Assembly: GCA_023426245.1 (NCBI GenBank)
Contig: JAFABB010000030.1
Location: forward strand, 1-64,000
Direction: 5' to 3'
Length of the DNA: 64,000 nucleotides
From: Bacillota bacterium
Lineage (GTDB): Bacteria > Bacillota > UBA4882 > UBA8346
Shown here: positions 53,316 through 62,715 of the stretch, piece after piece
How positions within the stretch are numbered: position 1 is the first letter of the stretch
Layout: the number at the start of each line of letters is the position of its first letter
Program-made: the position numbers and the translations under genes
Notes under the pieces: model-generated
Databases searched by the model: none
The model's input: the letters and a program-made list of their open reading frames with translations, nothing else
Told to the model about the DNA's origin: nothing

Positions 53316-54629
53316 TTACCAGGCCAGCTTTTCCGTTAAATACTTGGTCAATTCGGCAATGGGAATTCGTTCCTGTTCCATGGTATCCCGATCTCTTACA
53401 GTGACCGCCTTATCTTCAACGGTTTGAAAATCGACAGTTACGCAATAAGGGGTCCCAATCTCATCCTGACGGCGATAACGACGTCCGATGGCTTTAGAAT
53501 CATCATAGTCAACCATCCAGTATTTACGCAATTCTTTTTCGATTCCACCGGCTATTTCAAGTAACGGCTCTTTCTTTGACAACGGCAAAACAGCCACCTT
53601 ATAGGGTGCTAATGCCCGGTGAAGCTTCAATACCACCCGGGTTTCATCCTTATCCGGTTCTTCATGATAAGCATCCAGCAGAAAAGCAAGCGTACCTCGA
53701 TCAGCCCCGGCCGAAGGTTCGATAACATAAGGGATATAATGTTCGTTCGCTTCTTGATCAAAATAATCCATCCGCTGCCCACTGTATTTGGAATGCTGGG
53801 TTAAGTCAAAATCAGTGCGGTTGGCAATACCCTCAAGCTCGGACCATCCCATCGGGAAGAAATACTCAATATCAAAACAACCCTTGGCATAATGGGCCAG
53901 TTCATCTTGGTCATGCTCCCGAAGCCGTAACCTTTCTTTCGTCAACCCCAGGTCCAGATACCACTGAAAACGCTGCTTAATCCATTCCTGGTGGATCTGT
54001 TCATCGGTACCGGGTTTGACGAAATATTCAATCTCCATCTGCTCAAATTCCCGGGTCCTGAATGTGAAATTACCCGGTGTAATTTCGTTCCGGAATGATT
54101 TTCCAACCTGGGCAATGCCAAATGGTAACTTCATTCGGGTCGTTGTTAAAACGTTATTAAAATTGACAAAAATACCCTGGGCCGTTTCAGGACGCAGATA
54201 CACAACTGCAGCGCTGTCTTCCACCGGACCCATGTGAGTTTTAAACATTAGATTGAATTGACGGGCCTCGGTCAACTCCCCGCCACAAGCCGGGCATTTA
54301 TCCCCTTCCAAATGATCGGCCCGGAATCTTTGTTTACAAGACTTACAGTCAACCATTGGATCGGAAAAGCCGGCCACATGTCCGCTGGCCTCCCAAACTT
54401 TAGGATGCATCAAAATAGCGGCATCAAGTCCTACCATATCATCCCGTTCCTGAATAACTTTACGGCGCCAGGCCTGTTTTACATTGTTTTTCAGTTCCAC
54501 TCCCAATGGGCCGTAATCCCAGCAACTGTTTAATCCTCCATAAATCTCACTGGATTGAAAAATAAATCCCCGCCGTTTGGCTAATGAGACGATTTTCTCC
54601 ATTGTTGTCGTAGCTTGCACTTCAGCCAT
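53316..54629 (-). CDS. glyS: glycyl-tRNA synthetase, single-chain (GRS1-type)
   Basis: This 437-residue class II synthetase charges tRNA-Gly. It begins at the N-terminal AKRRGFIFQSSEIYGG, has a zinc-type CKSCKQRF...CPACGGEL pair near residues 75-110 and the class II strings PETAQGIFVNF and GKSFRNEITP. Motif 3 lies in SAGADRGTLAFL, and an anticodon-binding domain follows (KVAVLPLSKK). GGGGG lies eight bases before the ATG. It is the second gene of an operon led by a T-box riboswitch whose expected specifier is a glycine codon, and the SpoIIM-type gene is the first. Confidence 0.96.
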   Translation of the reverse strand: MAEVQATTTMEKIVSLAKRRGFIFQSSEIYGGLNSCWDYGPLGVELKNNVKQAWRRKVIQERDDMVGLDAAILMHPKVWEASGHVAGFSDPMVDCKSCKQRFRADHLEGDKCPACGGELTEARQFNLMFKTHMGPVEDSAAVVYLRPETAQGIFVNFNNVLTTTRMKLPFGIAQVGKSFRNEITPGNFTFRTREFEQMEIEYFVKPGTDEQIHQEWIKQRFQWYLDLGLTKERLRLREHDQDELAHYAKGCFDIEYFFPMGWSELEGIANRTDFDLTQHSKYSGQRMDYFDQEANEHYIPYVIEPSAGADRGTLAFLLDAYHEEPDKDETRVVLKLHRALAPYKVAVLPLSKKEPLLEIAGGIEKELRKYWMVDYDDSKAIGRRYRRQDEIGTPYCVTVDFQTVEDKAVTVRDRDTMEQERIPIAELTKYLTEKLAW

Positions 54630-54664
54630 TTAAAAATCCCCCGTTTCAATATTTAATTTTATTT

Positions 54665-55318
54665 TCAGATACCCAATGCTTTTAATCCCACTATTTTCAT
54701 AACCAGCGGACTCACGGTTACTTCCAGAACAGCTGCCACCAGTAACATCAATACTATTAAAATTGCATAATAAGGCAAGTCTCGAAAGAATTCCCGAAAT
54801 AACGGTGGTGAGTTATGTTTGGCTAATTCATGGTACATTAGCCGCCAAGGAATCAAACCAAAACGAATCCCTAAACCGGAGGCGATGATAAAAGCCGGCA
54901 GCTCAAAAATACCGTGCGGCGCCAGGGATAAATAATACCAAATAGGCGATATTCCATGCCTTAGTCCTAATGCTTTTTGCAAAAAGCCTAAAAGCACTCC
55001 ATTCTCAATCAAACTCACGACCGGAGGAAAAGTAAAAATCCCAAGAAGCACTGAAAATAACGATGCAAGAACATTATTGCCCCATAATAGGCCGATCTTC
55101 CCGATGAGCGGCGCCTGAACAAACCACTCTTTGAGCTGGGCAAGTTTTTGAAGCGATGCTTTGGTGATCATGACAATCATGGGGTTATTTTGAGAGAGGC
55201 TAACCCCAATTCCCACTCCCAAGATTAAAAGCCATGATGTCCAAAGGAAAAAACGCCAATCCCTTTTCAAAAGTTGGATCATTTTTCTTCGGAAATTTTG
55301 GAATTCCATTAATTTCAC
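54665..55318 (-). CDS. SpoIIM-family (stage II sporulation protein M) membrane protein
   Basis: This 217-residue membrane protein has about five segments and the family core LLWGNNVLASLF and NGVLLGFLQKALG. It also has the characteristic LAPHGIFELPAFIIASGLGIRFG. SpoIIM in Bacillus works with SpoIID and SpoIIP in engulfment; many members of the wider family are not sporulation genes. The start is GTG at 55318, with GGGGAGG eight bases upstream. It lies between the T-box and glyS, so glycine-tRNA charging would control it together with glyS. Confidence 0.9.
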   Translation of the reverse strand: MKLMEFQNFRRKMIQLLKRDWRFFLWTSWLLILGVGIGVSLSQNNPMIVMITKASLQKLAQLKEWFVQAPLIGKIGLLWGNNVLASLFSVLLGIFTFPPVVSLIENGVLLGFLQKALGLRHGISPIWYYLSLAPHGIFELPAFIIASGLGIRFGLIPWRLMYHELAKHNSPPLFREFFRDLPYYAILIVLMLLVAAVLEVTVSPLVMKIVGLKALGI

Positions 55319-55329
55319 CCAAAATACCT

Positions 55330-55600
55330 CCCCGGATAAAAAAAAGGAACCCTCTTCCCTTCAGGGGCGAGAGTTTCCCGCGGTTCCACCCTGTTTGATT
55401 CACTGCTCGCCTTGGCGAAGCTTTCGCTTTAGCGAGAGGATGAATCCTCTTCAATCTTTATCAACTCCAAAGTGCCAGCCCATCATTTCAACCGGTCGGG
55501 TTTCACCAACCCCCGACTCTCTAAACGGTCCACCAAAGGCTCTCTTTTTCATCGCCGATTATTTCGTTCACTACGAATATAACAAATGGTTCCCTTCCTG
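55330..55600 (-). promoter_or_regulatory. T-box riboswitch leader of the spoIIM-glyS operon
   Basis: The T-box core AGGGTGGAACCGCGGG is at 55377-55392 on the minus strand. It is followed by a terminator hairpin (arms around 55345-55376) and a run of T's. Upstream lie stem I-type sequence with AGAGAG strings (about 55517-55550) and a likely GGC specifier in the string GGGCTGGCAC (about 55474-55480). GGC is a glycine codon, fitting glyS downstream. Uncharged tRNA-Gly would pair with the specifier and T-box and allow read-through. Confidence 0.9.
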
Positions 55601-55637
55601 TCAATGGTAGAGCGAAGAATATCTTAAGATTGAAAAA

Positions 55638-56045
55638 TTATCGCAATAACCTCAGATTTCCTGTCAGTCTGTTAATCTTCTGCTCCTGTCCGTACAAACA
55701 GAGACCTAAATATTGAAACGCTTCCTGGCCGCAGGCGGCAAGTTCCCGGGTATAATCATCGTAGTTTTTGCACCGTTGAGCCACTGTATTGAAATCAATG
55801 ATTTGAATATCGCTATCGCTTTCTTCCAAAAGGCGTTCATAAAGTTCCTTTAAAACCACAGAACTTGCTCCTAATACGGGAATATTGACCTTCGTTATCC
55901 CGGCGTGGATTCGTCCGGCTCCATCGGTAATATCCGGCCCGGTTAATCCCGTTACCCTGTCTCCTACGCTCAAGCCTAAAACAGCAGCTGTATTTGCTAT
56001 CAGCCCCAAGGGCAATTCCTGATTGATAATCATCACCAATTTCAT
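55638..56045 (-). CDS. DUF2000-family protein
   Basis: This 135-residue protein begins KLVMIINQELPLGLIANTAAVLGLSVG and continues with TDGAGRIHAGITKVNIPVLGAS. This is the DUF2000 pattern; the family folds like peptidyl-tRNA hydrolase II proteins, with no confirmed reaction. GGAGG lies nine bases before the ATG at 56045; the frame open to 56084 is not needed. It stands just upstream of the T-box on the same strand but is probably transcribed separately, because the T-box leader starts after it. Confidence 0.85.
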   Translation of the reverse strand: MKLVMIINQELPLGLIANTAAVLGLSVGDRVTGLTGPDITDGAGRIHAGITKVNIPVLGASSVVLKELYERLLEESDSDIQIIDFNTVAQRCKNYDDYTRELAACGQEAFQYLGLCLYGQEQKINRLTGNLRLLR

Positions 56046-56159
56046 AAGAGAATTCCTCCGAAAGTTTTTTCCAGAATACTTCATCGGAGGAATCTTGCCT
56101 TGTAAAAAATTGTTTTCCGGGCATTCATTCTATTTTAGATCATGTTCATACGTGGTTCT

Positions 56160-57092
56160 TCATTTGCTGCTATGGGGAACCTGCTCGGTTTTGGAAGATT
56201 TCTTAAAATATCGGCCCAAACCAATCCCCCGTTCTGCAATGTAAACCCCGCAAAATATCAATAATCCTCCCAGAATCATCCATCCGTTCACTTTTTCTTT
56301 TAATACCAAAACTGAAGCAATCATAGTAACTAGCGGTATTAGATAAATGTAATTGCCGGATTTCACAACCCCGATTCTTTTTACCGACTGATTCCACATA
56401 ACATAGCACAATGCCGAGGCAATAAGTCCTAAAAATAAAATATTAAAGACAACCGGGAATCCCACATGACTAGCCTTCAGATCGTCCTTAAACCAAAAAA
56501 GCCACGGCACAGTGGTTAATAAACCATAAAAAAAAGTTTTGCGAACCACATAAACCGGATGCCAGTCAGGTCCAATTCTCTTCAATAAAACGGAATATAT
56601 CGCCCAAACCAACGCCGCGAGAATAGCGAGCATATCGCCTAAAGGATTCAGTCGTAATACCAATTTTCCATTAAAAACCACTAGAAAGATCCCGGCCATC
56701 GCCACAATAAAGCCTTCTATCAACCGGTGGCTTAATTTTTCATCACGAACCGTAAAATGGGCTACAATCGCCGTCAAGATGGGTGCGGCCGAGATTAGCA
56801 AACTGACATTGGAAGCCAGTGAAAATTGTAAAGCGATGTTTTCAAAAAGAAAATAAAAGGTGACTCCGGTTACACCCAAACTGAAAAACAGTAATTCCTC
56901 CCGTAACTTGATGCTCTTTTGGATTTTAGGGTATATCAGAAATAAAACAATATAAGCAATGATAAACCTGTAAAATAATATTTCAACCGGTGTCAACTCC
57001 GTTAAAAGAATCTTCGTGGATATAAATGTAATACCCCAGATAAAAACGGTTATCAAAGCCAGTAAATGTCCAAGTAAATTTTGATTTTTCAT
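56160..57092 (-). CDS. EamA-type (DMT-superfamily) transporter
   Basis: This 310-residue protein has ten predicted membrane segments in two EamA repeats. The first begins LLGHLLALITVFIWGITFIS; the second has MLAILAALVWAIYSVLLKR and ends with the WMILGGLLIFCGVYIAER segment. These carriers mostly export amino acids, purines or related metabolites. GGAGG lies 15 bases before the ATG, a rather long spacing. It stands 147 bp after the AraC-type gene on the same strand and mirrors the AraC-EamA pair on the plus strand at 58223-60046. Confidence 0.92.
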   Translation of the reverse strand: MKNQNLLGHLLALITVFIWGITFISTKILLTELTPVEILFYRFIIAYIVLFLIYPKIQKSIKLREELLFFSLGVTGVTFYFLFENIALQFSLASNVSLLISAAPILTAIVAHFTVRDEKLSHRLIEGFIVAMAGIFLVVFNGKLVLRLNPLGDMLAILAALVWAIYSVLLKRIGPDWHPVYVVRKTFFYGLLTTVPWLFWFKDDLKASHVGFPVVFNILFLGLIASALCYVMWNQSVKRIGVVKSGNYIYLIPLVTMIASVLVLKEKVNGWMILGGLLIFCGVYIAERGIGLGRYFKKSSKTEQVPHSSK

Positions 57093-57239
57093 GATGAATG
57101 AAACGGTCCTCCGTTAAAATTGCAATCAAATAATAATCATTATCTCTCTTTTTGGCGGAAAGAGCTATATAGGGTGAAATAAATTTTAAAACCAGAGTCA
57201 ACAAGCAATAACCCATTACAAATAACCATGAACTATATT

Positions 57240-58043
57240 TTAGTGTCCCAGACGATATTCCAGCGGCGTGGTTCCCAAATATTGTTTAAAAGCCTTCACA
57301 AAATGGCTTTGATCATAGAACCCTGCGTCTTGGGCTATAGCTGTAATGGCTTCATCGTGCCGTTTCTGCAACAGGTCCTTGGCGAAATTGATTCGCAGCA
57401 TGGTCTGATAAGCATGAGGGGTTGTCTTATAGGCTGTCTTGAAACAATGCACCAAATGAAATTTATTAAATCCTGCAATCACAGCTAAATCATCGAGACT
57501 AATCTTCTCCAAAAAATTGTCCTGGATAAACATCTGGACTCTTTGCATTATCTGGGGATTCACCGGCAATCGATCGGGTTTTTGCTGAAAATAGCCCTCG
57601 AAATCAAAGAAATATTGCAACTCGGTAATCAATTGGGTCTCTTTTTGAAGTCCGGGCAAATCCTCTTTAAGAAGTCGAAACAACTTCAATATCCGCTGAA
57701 ACTCCTTAGGCCGCAATTCTTTTACCGATATATACAGATTTTCAGGTTTGGTGTCCAGTAAGGACTCCAGCCAGCCGGTTTTTAAATATAACATTTGGAA
57801 TTGCCAGGACTTCAAATCCTTCGGGTTGCATTGGTGGATAATCCCCGGCGGTATCATGATCGCCGCACCTTGCTCAACCGGGAAATCCTGAGCCGGGCTT
57901 CTTACCAGGCTGGAGCCCTTAATCACGACACCCAGGGAAAACTCCTCATGGACATGCCTTCGGGAGGCGTGAATTCCCGACTCACAACTCTTGATTTCAA
58001 AAAAGGGTACATTGGGATCGCGATAATATTGGATACCGGACAT
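57240..58043 (-). CDS. AraC-family regulator (minus-strand pair)
   Basis: This 267-residue regulator has an N-terminal cupin sensor (ESGIHASRRHVHEEFSLGVVIKG, GAAIMIPPGIIHQCNP). The two C-terminal HTHs are ISLDDLAVIAGFNKFHLVHCFKTA and AITAIAQDAGFYDQSHFVKAFK. GGAGG lies nine bases upstream of the ATG. It is followed by an EamA-type exporter it may regulate. It shares layout but not much detailed sequence with the divergent AraC gene at 58223. Confidence 0.93.
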   Translation of the reverse strand: MSGIQYYRDPNVPFFEIKSCESGIHASRRHVHEEFSLGVVIKGSSLVRSPAQDFPVEQGAAIMIPPGIIHQCNPKDLKSWQFQMLYLKTGWLESLLDTKPENLYISVKELRPKEFQRILKLFRLLKEDLPGLQKETQLITELQYFFDFEGYFQQKPDRLPVNPQIMQRVQMFIQDNFLEKISLDDLAVIAGFNKFHLVHCFKTAYKTTPHAYQTMLRINFAKDLLQKRHDEAITAIAQDAGFYDQSHFVKAFKQYLGTTPLEYRLGH

Positions 58044-58222
58044 TTTCCGCTTCCTCCATGGTTACTGAACCTATTGTATGACTTTTAGCCCCGACTGTCA
58101 AAAGGACCGCTCCATGAAATTTTATGATTTAAATTTTAAAAGCAATTTCTTGCAAGACGGTTAATTGCATTCAGGCTATAATAGAAATCAATCGACAAAT
58201 TGTATTTTAAACAAGGGGGGAT

Positions 58223-59083
58223 ATGATGGTGATAACTGGAGTGAGTTCAATGTTAGCCAAAGAATGGAGCCAATATGGGTTTAACCCCCGATTGAATCTG
58301 GAATTTTACCAGGCAACTTGCATCAAAAAGGGGTTTCCCCTTCACATGCATGAACACTATGTGGTCTGTTTTATAGAACAAGGCCTACAATCCTTCGTCC
58401 ATCATAAAGTGAAGCATTTAACGCCCCCCGGAGGTCTCATTGTATTAAATCCAGGAGATGACCATACCGGAGAACCGGCCGATAATAACGGATTTAAGTA
58501 CCGGGCTTTATATCCGACCTTGGGCCACATGCGGGAAGCAGTTTCTGAAATTACCGGTAATCAGAAGACCCTACCGTTTTTTATGAATGTAAGAATCGAT
58601 GATCCGGAGTTGGTACGGGCATTTTACGCTTTACATTTATCCTTAACCCGTGAAATCAACCCTCTTGAATGTGAATCATTATTAATCACGGCATTGTCGC
58701 AACTGATTATCAAACATGCCGACATTCACGGGCCGGCGGAGGTCTCCAAAAAGGAACATCGCGCCGTTCAAACCGCATGCAGTTATATCCGCGAGCATCT
58801 GGCGGAAGGCTTTAATCTGACGACCCTGGCTGAACAGGTAGGATTGAGCCGTTTTTATTTTTTAAGGGTCTTTCGCGATGAAATCGGCGTGCCTCCCCAC
58901 ACTTATTTGGAAAGCTTACGGATTGGCAAAGCGAAACAACTACTAGAATCAGGTATTTCCCTAAACGAGACCGCTTTGGAATTGGGATTTTCCGACCAAA
59001 GCCATTTCACCAATTCCTTCAAACGATTCATTGGAATAACTCCCGGCCAATACATGCTGGAGATTCGAAGCAAATACGCATGA
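58223..59083 (+). CDS. AraC-family regulator (plus-strand pair)
   Basis: This protein of about 286 residues has a cupin-type sensor (FPLHMHEHYVVCFIEQGLQSF, PGGLIVLNPGDDHTGEPA) and two HTHs (FNLTTLAEQVGLSRFYFLRVFRD and SLNETALELGFSDQSHFTNSFKRF). GGGGGG stands two bases before the first of two tandem ATGs. It faces away from the other AraC gene, about 180 bp apart, so they share a control region. The EamA-type exporter gene follows at once. Confidence 0.93.
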   Translation: MMVITGVSSMLAKEWSQYGFNPRLNLEFYQATCIKKGFPLHMHEHYVVCFIEQGLQSFVHHKVKHLTPPGGLIVLNPGDDHTGEPADNNGFKYRALYPTLGHMREAVSEITGNQKTLPFFMNVRIDDPELVRAFYALHLSLTREINPLECESLLITALSQLIIKHADIHGPAEVSKKEHRAVQTACSYIREHLAEGFNLTTLAEQVGLSRFYFLRVFRDEIGVPPHTYLESLRIGKAKQLLESGISLNETALELGFSDQSHFTNSFKRFIGITPGQYMLEIRSKYA

Positions 59084-59128
59084 TATTTGTCCAATAAAAT
59101 AGCCCCCTCTAAAATTCCGGAGGCCTCC

Positions 59129-60046
59129 ATGATCAAAAAAAGATTCCAAAGCCAACCGAAGTTGCAATCCAACAATTCACTCCATTTCATGGCTGTTATC
59201 GCAGCCGTTGTTTTCTGGAGTATATCTTTTGTAGCAACGAAAATTGCCTTCACCACCTTCCCGCCGTTCACACTAGGCGCTCTTCGCTTTATATTGGCCG
59301 CCTTTTTGCTGGGGAGCGTTTTGACTTTACAACAGCAATTCCTTTGGCCTTCTCGAAGAGATTTGGTTCGTTTCATTGGAAGTGGTATACTGGGAATCAC
59401 CATCTATTTCGCTATGGAGAATCTGGGGGTGAAACTGGCTACAGCAGCAGATGCGGCTATGATTGTGGCCTCCTATCCCGCCATGACGATGTTGCTGGAG
59501 AGGATGATATACCGGAACGCTGTTTCGAAAGTCCGCCTTTTCGGCGCCGCTATCGCTATCTTCGGGGTGTATTGGATAGCCCGCGAAAGCTCTCATACGG
59601 GAAGCCTACACCGCTTGCTCGGGGATATCCTACTGGCAGTAACCGGCATCGTTTGGGCGTTTTATAATTTTGTTACCCGTAAAGTCGTCCACCGGTATTC
59701 GGCGATTTTGATCACCTTTTATCAAACAACAGCCGGAGCACTCGCCTTCCTGCCATTGGCATGGATCGAGCGGAGACAGTGGAAACCGCCGACAGGGAAT
59801 TCATTGTTTGCTTTGTTGTATCTGGGATTGTTTTGTTCAACCATAGCCTTTTTATTGTACGCGTATGGACTTAAAAAACTCACTTCAAGTTCGGCGGTTT
59901 CCTTGATGAACCTGGTGCCGGTTCTGGGAGTCATTTTCGCTCTTATTTTCCTCCATGAACCGTTAAGCGGATTCCAATTGATCGGCGGAATCGTGGTTAT
60001 TGCCGGAATCATGCTCAGTGTCCGGCAGGAAAGTAAAAAACAATAA
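59129..60046 (+). CDS. EamA-type (DMT-superfamily) transporter (plus-strand pair)
   Basis: This 305-residue protein has ten predicted membrane segments: HFMAVIAAVVFWSISFVATK opens the first repeat, GDILLAVTGIVWAFYNFVTRK the second, and GFQLIGGIVVIAGIMLSV closes it. The ATG at 59129 has GGAGG five bases before it. The frame also extends to a TTG at 59087, which lacks a signal. It likely exports the compound sensed by the AraC regulator upstream. Confidence 0.92.
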   Translation: MIKKRFQSQPKLQSNNSLHFMAVIAAVVFWSISFVATKIAFTTFPPFTLGALRFILAAFLLGSVLTLQQQFLWPSRRDLVRFIGSGILGITIYFAMENLGVKLATAADAAMIVASYPAMTMLLERMIYRNAVSKVRLFGAAIAIFGVYWIARESSHTGSLHRLLGDILLAVTGIVWAFYNFVTRKVVHRYSAILITFYQTTAGALAFLPLAWIERRQWKPPTGNSLFALLYLGLFCSTIAFLLYAYGLKKLTSSSAVSLMNLVPVLGVIFALIFLHEPLSGFQLIGGIVVIAGIMLSVRQESKKQ

Positions 60047-60065
60047 ATTGATGTAAAAAAACTTT

Positions 60066-61157
60066 TCACGCTCTTTCTTTTTTCTGCAACCATTTTGGGT
60101 TATGCCCCGGCCCGTCCGAGACACATCGTCCAACACTGTTAATCCTCTGGGTAATGCAACCCCGGCATTCGGCCGCTTCTTCGCCTAAACATATTTTGTC
60201 GGGATAAATCTGATAATCCGCCCGGTGAATCCGGGGTGTCAAATTAGGCATGACCACATTGGCGCCGGATTTTAGGGCTAATTCCCGTCCTAGCGGCGAA
60301 ATACTTCCAAGGGCGGTGGTTGCCGGTATCAAGGCGTGAGGAAGAAAAAGACGGGTTAAAGCCACCATTATACAGGTTTGTTCAACCGTCCCCCCGGAAC
60401 AGTGACCCAGTGGTGTATCCGGATGGGGAATGAACGGACCAATTCCCACCATTTCCGCTTCAAGCTCACGGGCCAGTTCCAAATCCTCCAGTAAGACCTT
60501 TTCGCCCTGACCGGGCAATCCCACCATAAAGCCCGTTCCCACTTGATAATCCAGGGACTTTAAAATTTTTAACAGAGAAATCCGCTTGGCCAGCTTCTGC
60601 CCTGGATGTAACCGGTCATATAGAGCAGGGTCGGCTGTCTCATGGCGCATCAGATAACGTTCGGCCCCGGCGCTCCTCCATAAATCATACTCTTTGGGCT
60701 CGCGTTCCCCAATGCTCAGGGTTACCACTAAACCGATTTTCTTAATTTCCCGGATAATATCAGCCACAATTTTACCGGTAAACGACAAATCCTCGCCGGA
60801 CTGAAGCACTACTGTCTTATATCCGAGACCGGCACCCTGTTCTGCCGCGGCGATAATTTCACCAGGATCCATCCGGTAGCGGGTAACCCGGCGATTATCA
60901 CGGCGCAGGCCGCAATATAAGCAATGATTCCGGCAATAATTAGAAAACTCGATTAATCCGCGTAAATGAACTTCCGGTCCCACAATATCCGACCTTAGCT
61001 TATCGGCTTCAGATTGAACCTGTTGGGCTAATGCTCCGCTTGGATTCTGAATAACCTCCAAAACAAGATCCCGTTCACAGGGAAACCCTTTCCTTCGCGC
61101 TAAATCGTCAATTCCGTTCTTCAAGTCATCGAATCGAGTGGCTGTTTGTTCCATCAT
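60066..61157 (-). CDS. hydE: [FeFe]-hydrogenase maturase HydE (radical SAM)
   Basis: This protein of about 363 residues has the radical SAM motif in CRNHCLYCGLRR (CxxxCxxC). It continues with GAGLGYKTVVLQSGEDLSF, GERYLMRHETADPALYDRLHPG-type string and the C-terminal Cys group AAECRGCITQ. HydE makes part of the dithiomethylamine-containing di-iron precursor that HydF receives. The start falls in a tandem ATG (61157/61154) after CGGGAGCGT; the longer frame to 61199 would overlap the upstream gene. It is the last gene of the aspA-hydF-TM1266-hydE run. HydG and the hydrogenase are not in the window. Confidence 0.95.
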   Translation of the reverse strand: MMEQTATRFDDLKNGIDDLARRKGFPCERDLVLEVIQNPSGALAQQVQSEADKLRSDIVGPEVHLRGLIEFSNYCRNHCLYCGLRRDNRRVTRYRMDPGEIIAAAEQGAGLGYKTVVLQSGEDLSFTGKIVADIIREIKKIGLVVTLSIGEREPKEYDLWRSAGAERYLMRHETADPALYDRLHPGQKLAKRISLLKILKSLDYQVGTGFMVGLPGQGEKVLLEDLELARELEAEMVGIGPFIPHPDTPLGHCSGGTVEQTCIMVALTRLFLPHALIPATTALGSISPLGRELALKSGANVVMPNLTPRIHRADYQIYPDKICLGEEAAECRGCITQRINSVGRCVSDGPGHNPKWLQKKERA

Positions 61158-61167
61158 ACGCTCCCGT

Positions 61168-61440
61168 TTACGATTGTTTGGCCATTGTCGCTCTGGCATT
61201 AACCCCGTGGATATTTCCCAACTTACCGGTCAGGGTATTAATCTCGTTTTCGGTTCCTTCAACAATCAAGGAAAGAACGCCGATATTTCTTTCGTGATTG
61301 GGAATACCCATTCTTCCCACGACCATCTCGCTGAATTCACTGATGATGCTATTGACTCTGCCCTGAACTTCCTTAGGATTTTCCAGAATAACGGCAATCA
61401 CGGCAATGCGTTTTTCAGAACCCAAAATAATCTCCCCCAT
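61168..61440 (-). CDS. TM1266-family putative regulator of the [FeFe]-hydrogenase system
   Basis: This protein of about 90 residues resembles NikR C-terminal (ferredoxin-like) domains: EKRIAVIAVILENPKEVQ, MVVGRMGIPNHERNIGVLSLIVEG, ending GVNARATMAK. Members lie among hydrogenase maturation genes and are presumed to sense metal or a small ligand; they have no DNA-binding part. The homologous start suggests 61440, although the ORF opens at 61461 (MMFRLIT), overlapping hydF by 11 bp. Neither start has a clear ribosome binding site, so coupling to hydF translation is likely. Confidence 0.9.
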   Translation of the reverse strand: MGEIILGSEKRIAVIAVILENPKEVQGRVNSIISEFSEMVVGRMGIPNHERNIGVLSLIVEGTENEINTLTGKLGNIHGVNARATMAKQS

Positions 61441-61450
61441 CGTAATCAAT

Positions 61451-62689
61451 CTAAACATCATTTAAAATTTCTCGCACTTCCGGAAATGGTTCCAGGGCCC
61501 TCGGAAAAATGCCCTGCAAATAAGCAATCAGCACTCCGTAATTAACAATCGGGATCCCTTGGGTTTTTACCTTCGTTATCCGGTGCATCATTTCACGCCG
61601 GTTTAGCATACAACCGCCGCAATGAATCACCAATTGGAAAGGGCTTAAATCTTCCGGCAAACTTTGCCCGCTGGCCCACTGGAAACTCAATTCTCCACCA
61701 ATAGTCTGCCTCAGCCAGCGTGGGATTTTCACCGTCCCGATATCATCCGATTGCCGGTGATGCGTGCACCCCTCGGCTATCAAAACTTTATCACCGGGTT
61801 TAAGCTTTTCAACCACTTTGGCCCCTTTGACCAATTCTACCAGATTTCCCTTTTGGCGGGCAAACAAAATCGAAAAAGAGGTAAGCGGTACCTCTTTGGG
61901 GGTATCGGCCGCCACTTTCAAAAATGCCTGGGAATCCGTAATCACAACGGCCGGCTTCTTCCCCAAAGTCTCCAGAGTCGCTTTCAACTCATGCTCTTTG
62001 GTGACAACTGCCATGGCGTCATGTTCCAAAATATCCCGAATCACCTGTTGCTGGGGTAAGATTAACCGGCCTTTGGGTGCCGCTTTATCAATGGGTATGA
62101 CCAACACGGCAAAATCGCCCGGTCTTACCAAGTCTCCAGCTAGAGAAGGTTCCTCCTCGATTTTTCCGGCTAACCGGACCAGGGCACTCTTTAATTCATT
62201 CAGACCCTTTCCTTGACTGGCCGAGACTTCCAATACATCCATCTGAAGCTCTGCTTCCCAACGCTGTTTTTGCCCTTCCGAAAACGATTGTAAGTCTATT
62301 TTATTGACTGCCGCAACTGCAGGAATCTTTTTTTTACGAATCGCTGCGGCGATCCCGGTTTCAAATTCAGTCAGCCCAATCCGGGCATCGATCACCAGCA
62401 AGGCCAAATCAGCCCGGTCCAAAATATCGTAACTTCGCTTCACCCGAAGTTCCCCCAAAGGAGAGCCGACATCATCCAGGCCGGCTGTATCGATGAAAGT
62501 AACCGGCCCCAGCGGCAGCATTTCCATGGCTTTAAAAACCGGATCAGTGGTGGTGCCCGGGTTATCCGATACCAAGGCCGCCGACTGGTTGGCCAGAGCA
62601 TTCATCAAGCTGGATTTACCGGCGTTACGCCTGCCAAAGATGCCGATTTGAATTCGCGAAGCATTGGGGGTTGCGTTTAAATCCGGCAT
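61451..62689 (-). CDS. hydF: [FeFe]-hydrogenase maturation GTPase HydF
   Basis: This 412-residue protein has an N-terminal GTPase domain: GRRNAGKSS (P-loop), DTAGL, NKID. A dimerisation domain follows, then the C-terminal Fe-S domain with CTHHRQSDDIGTVKIP and HCGGCMLNRREMMHR, which supplies the three Cys ligands of the [4Fe-4S] cluster. HydF is the scaffold on which the di-iron subcluster is built and handed to the hydrogenase. GGAGG lies seven bases before the ATG. The gene continues a run with aspA upstream. Confidence 0.96.
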   Translation of the reverse strand: MPDLNATPNASRIQIGIFGRRNAGKSSLMNALANQSAALVSDNPGTTTDPVFKAMEMLPLGPVTFIDTAGLDDVGSPLGELRVKRSYDILDRADLALLVIDARIGLTEFETGIAAAIRKKKIPAVAAVNKIDLQSFSEGQKQRWEAELQMDVLEVSASQGKGLNELKSALVRLAGKIEEEPSLAGDLVRPGDFAVLVIPIDKAAPKGRLILPQQQVIRDILEHDAMAVVTKEHELKATLETLGKKPAVVITDSQAFLKVAADTPKEVPLTSFSILFARQKGNLVELVKGAKVVEKLKPGDKVLIAEGCTHHRQSDDIGTVKIPRWLRQTIGGELSFQWASGQSLPEDLSPFQLVIHCGGCMLNRREMMHRITKVKTQGIPIVNYGVLIAYLQGIFPRALEPFPEVREILNDV

Positions 62690-62715
62690 ATTGAGACCTC
62701 CAAATGTTTAATCCA

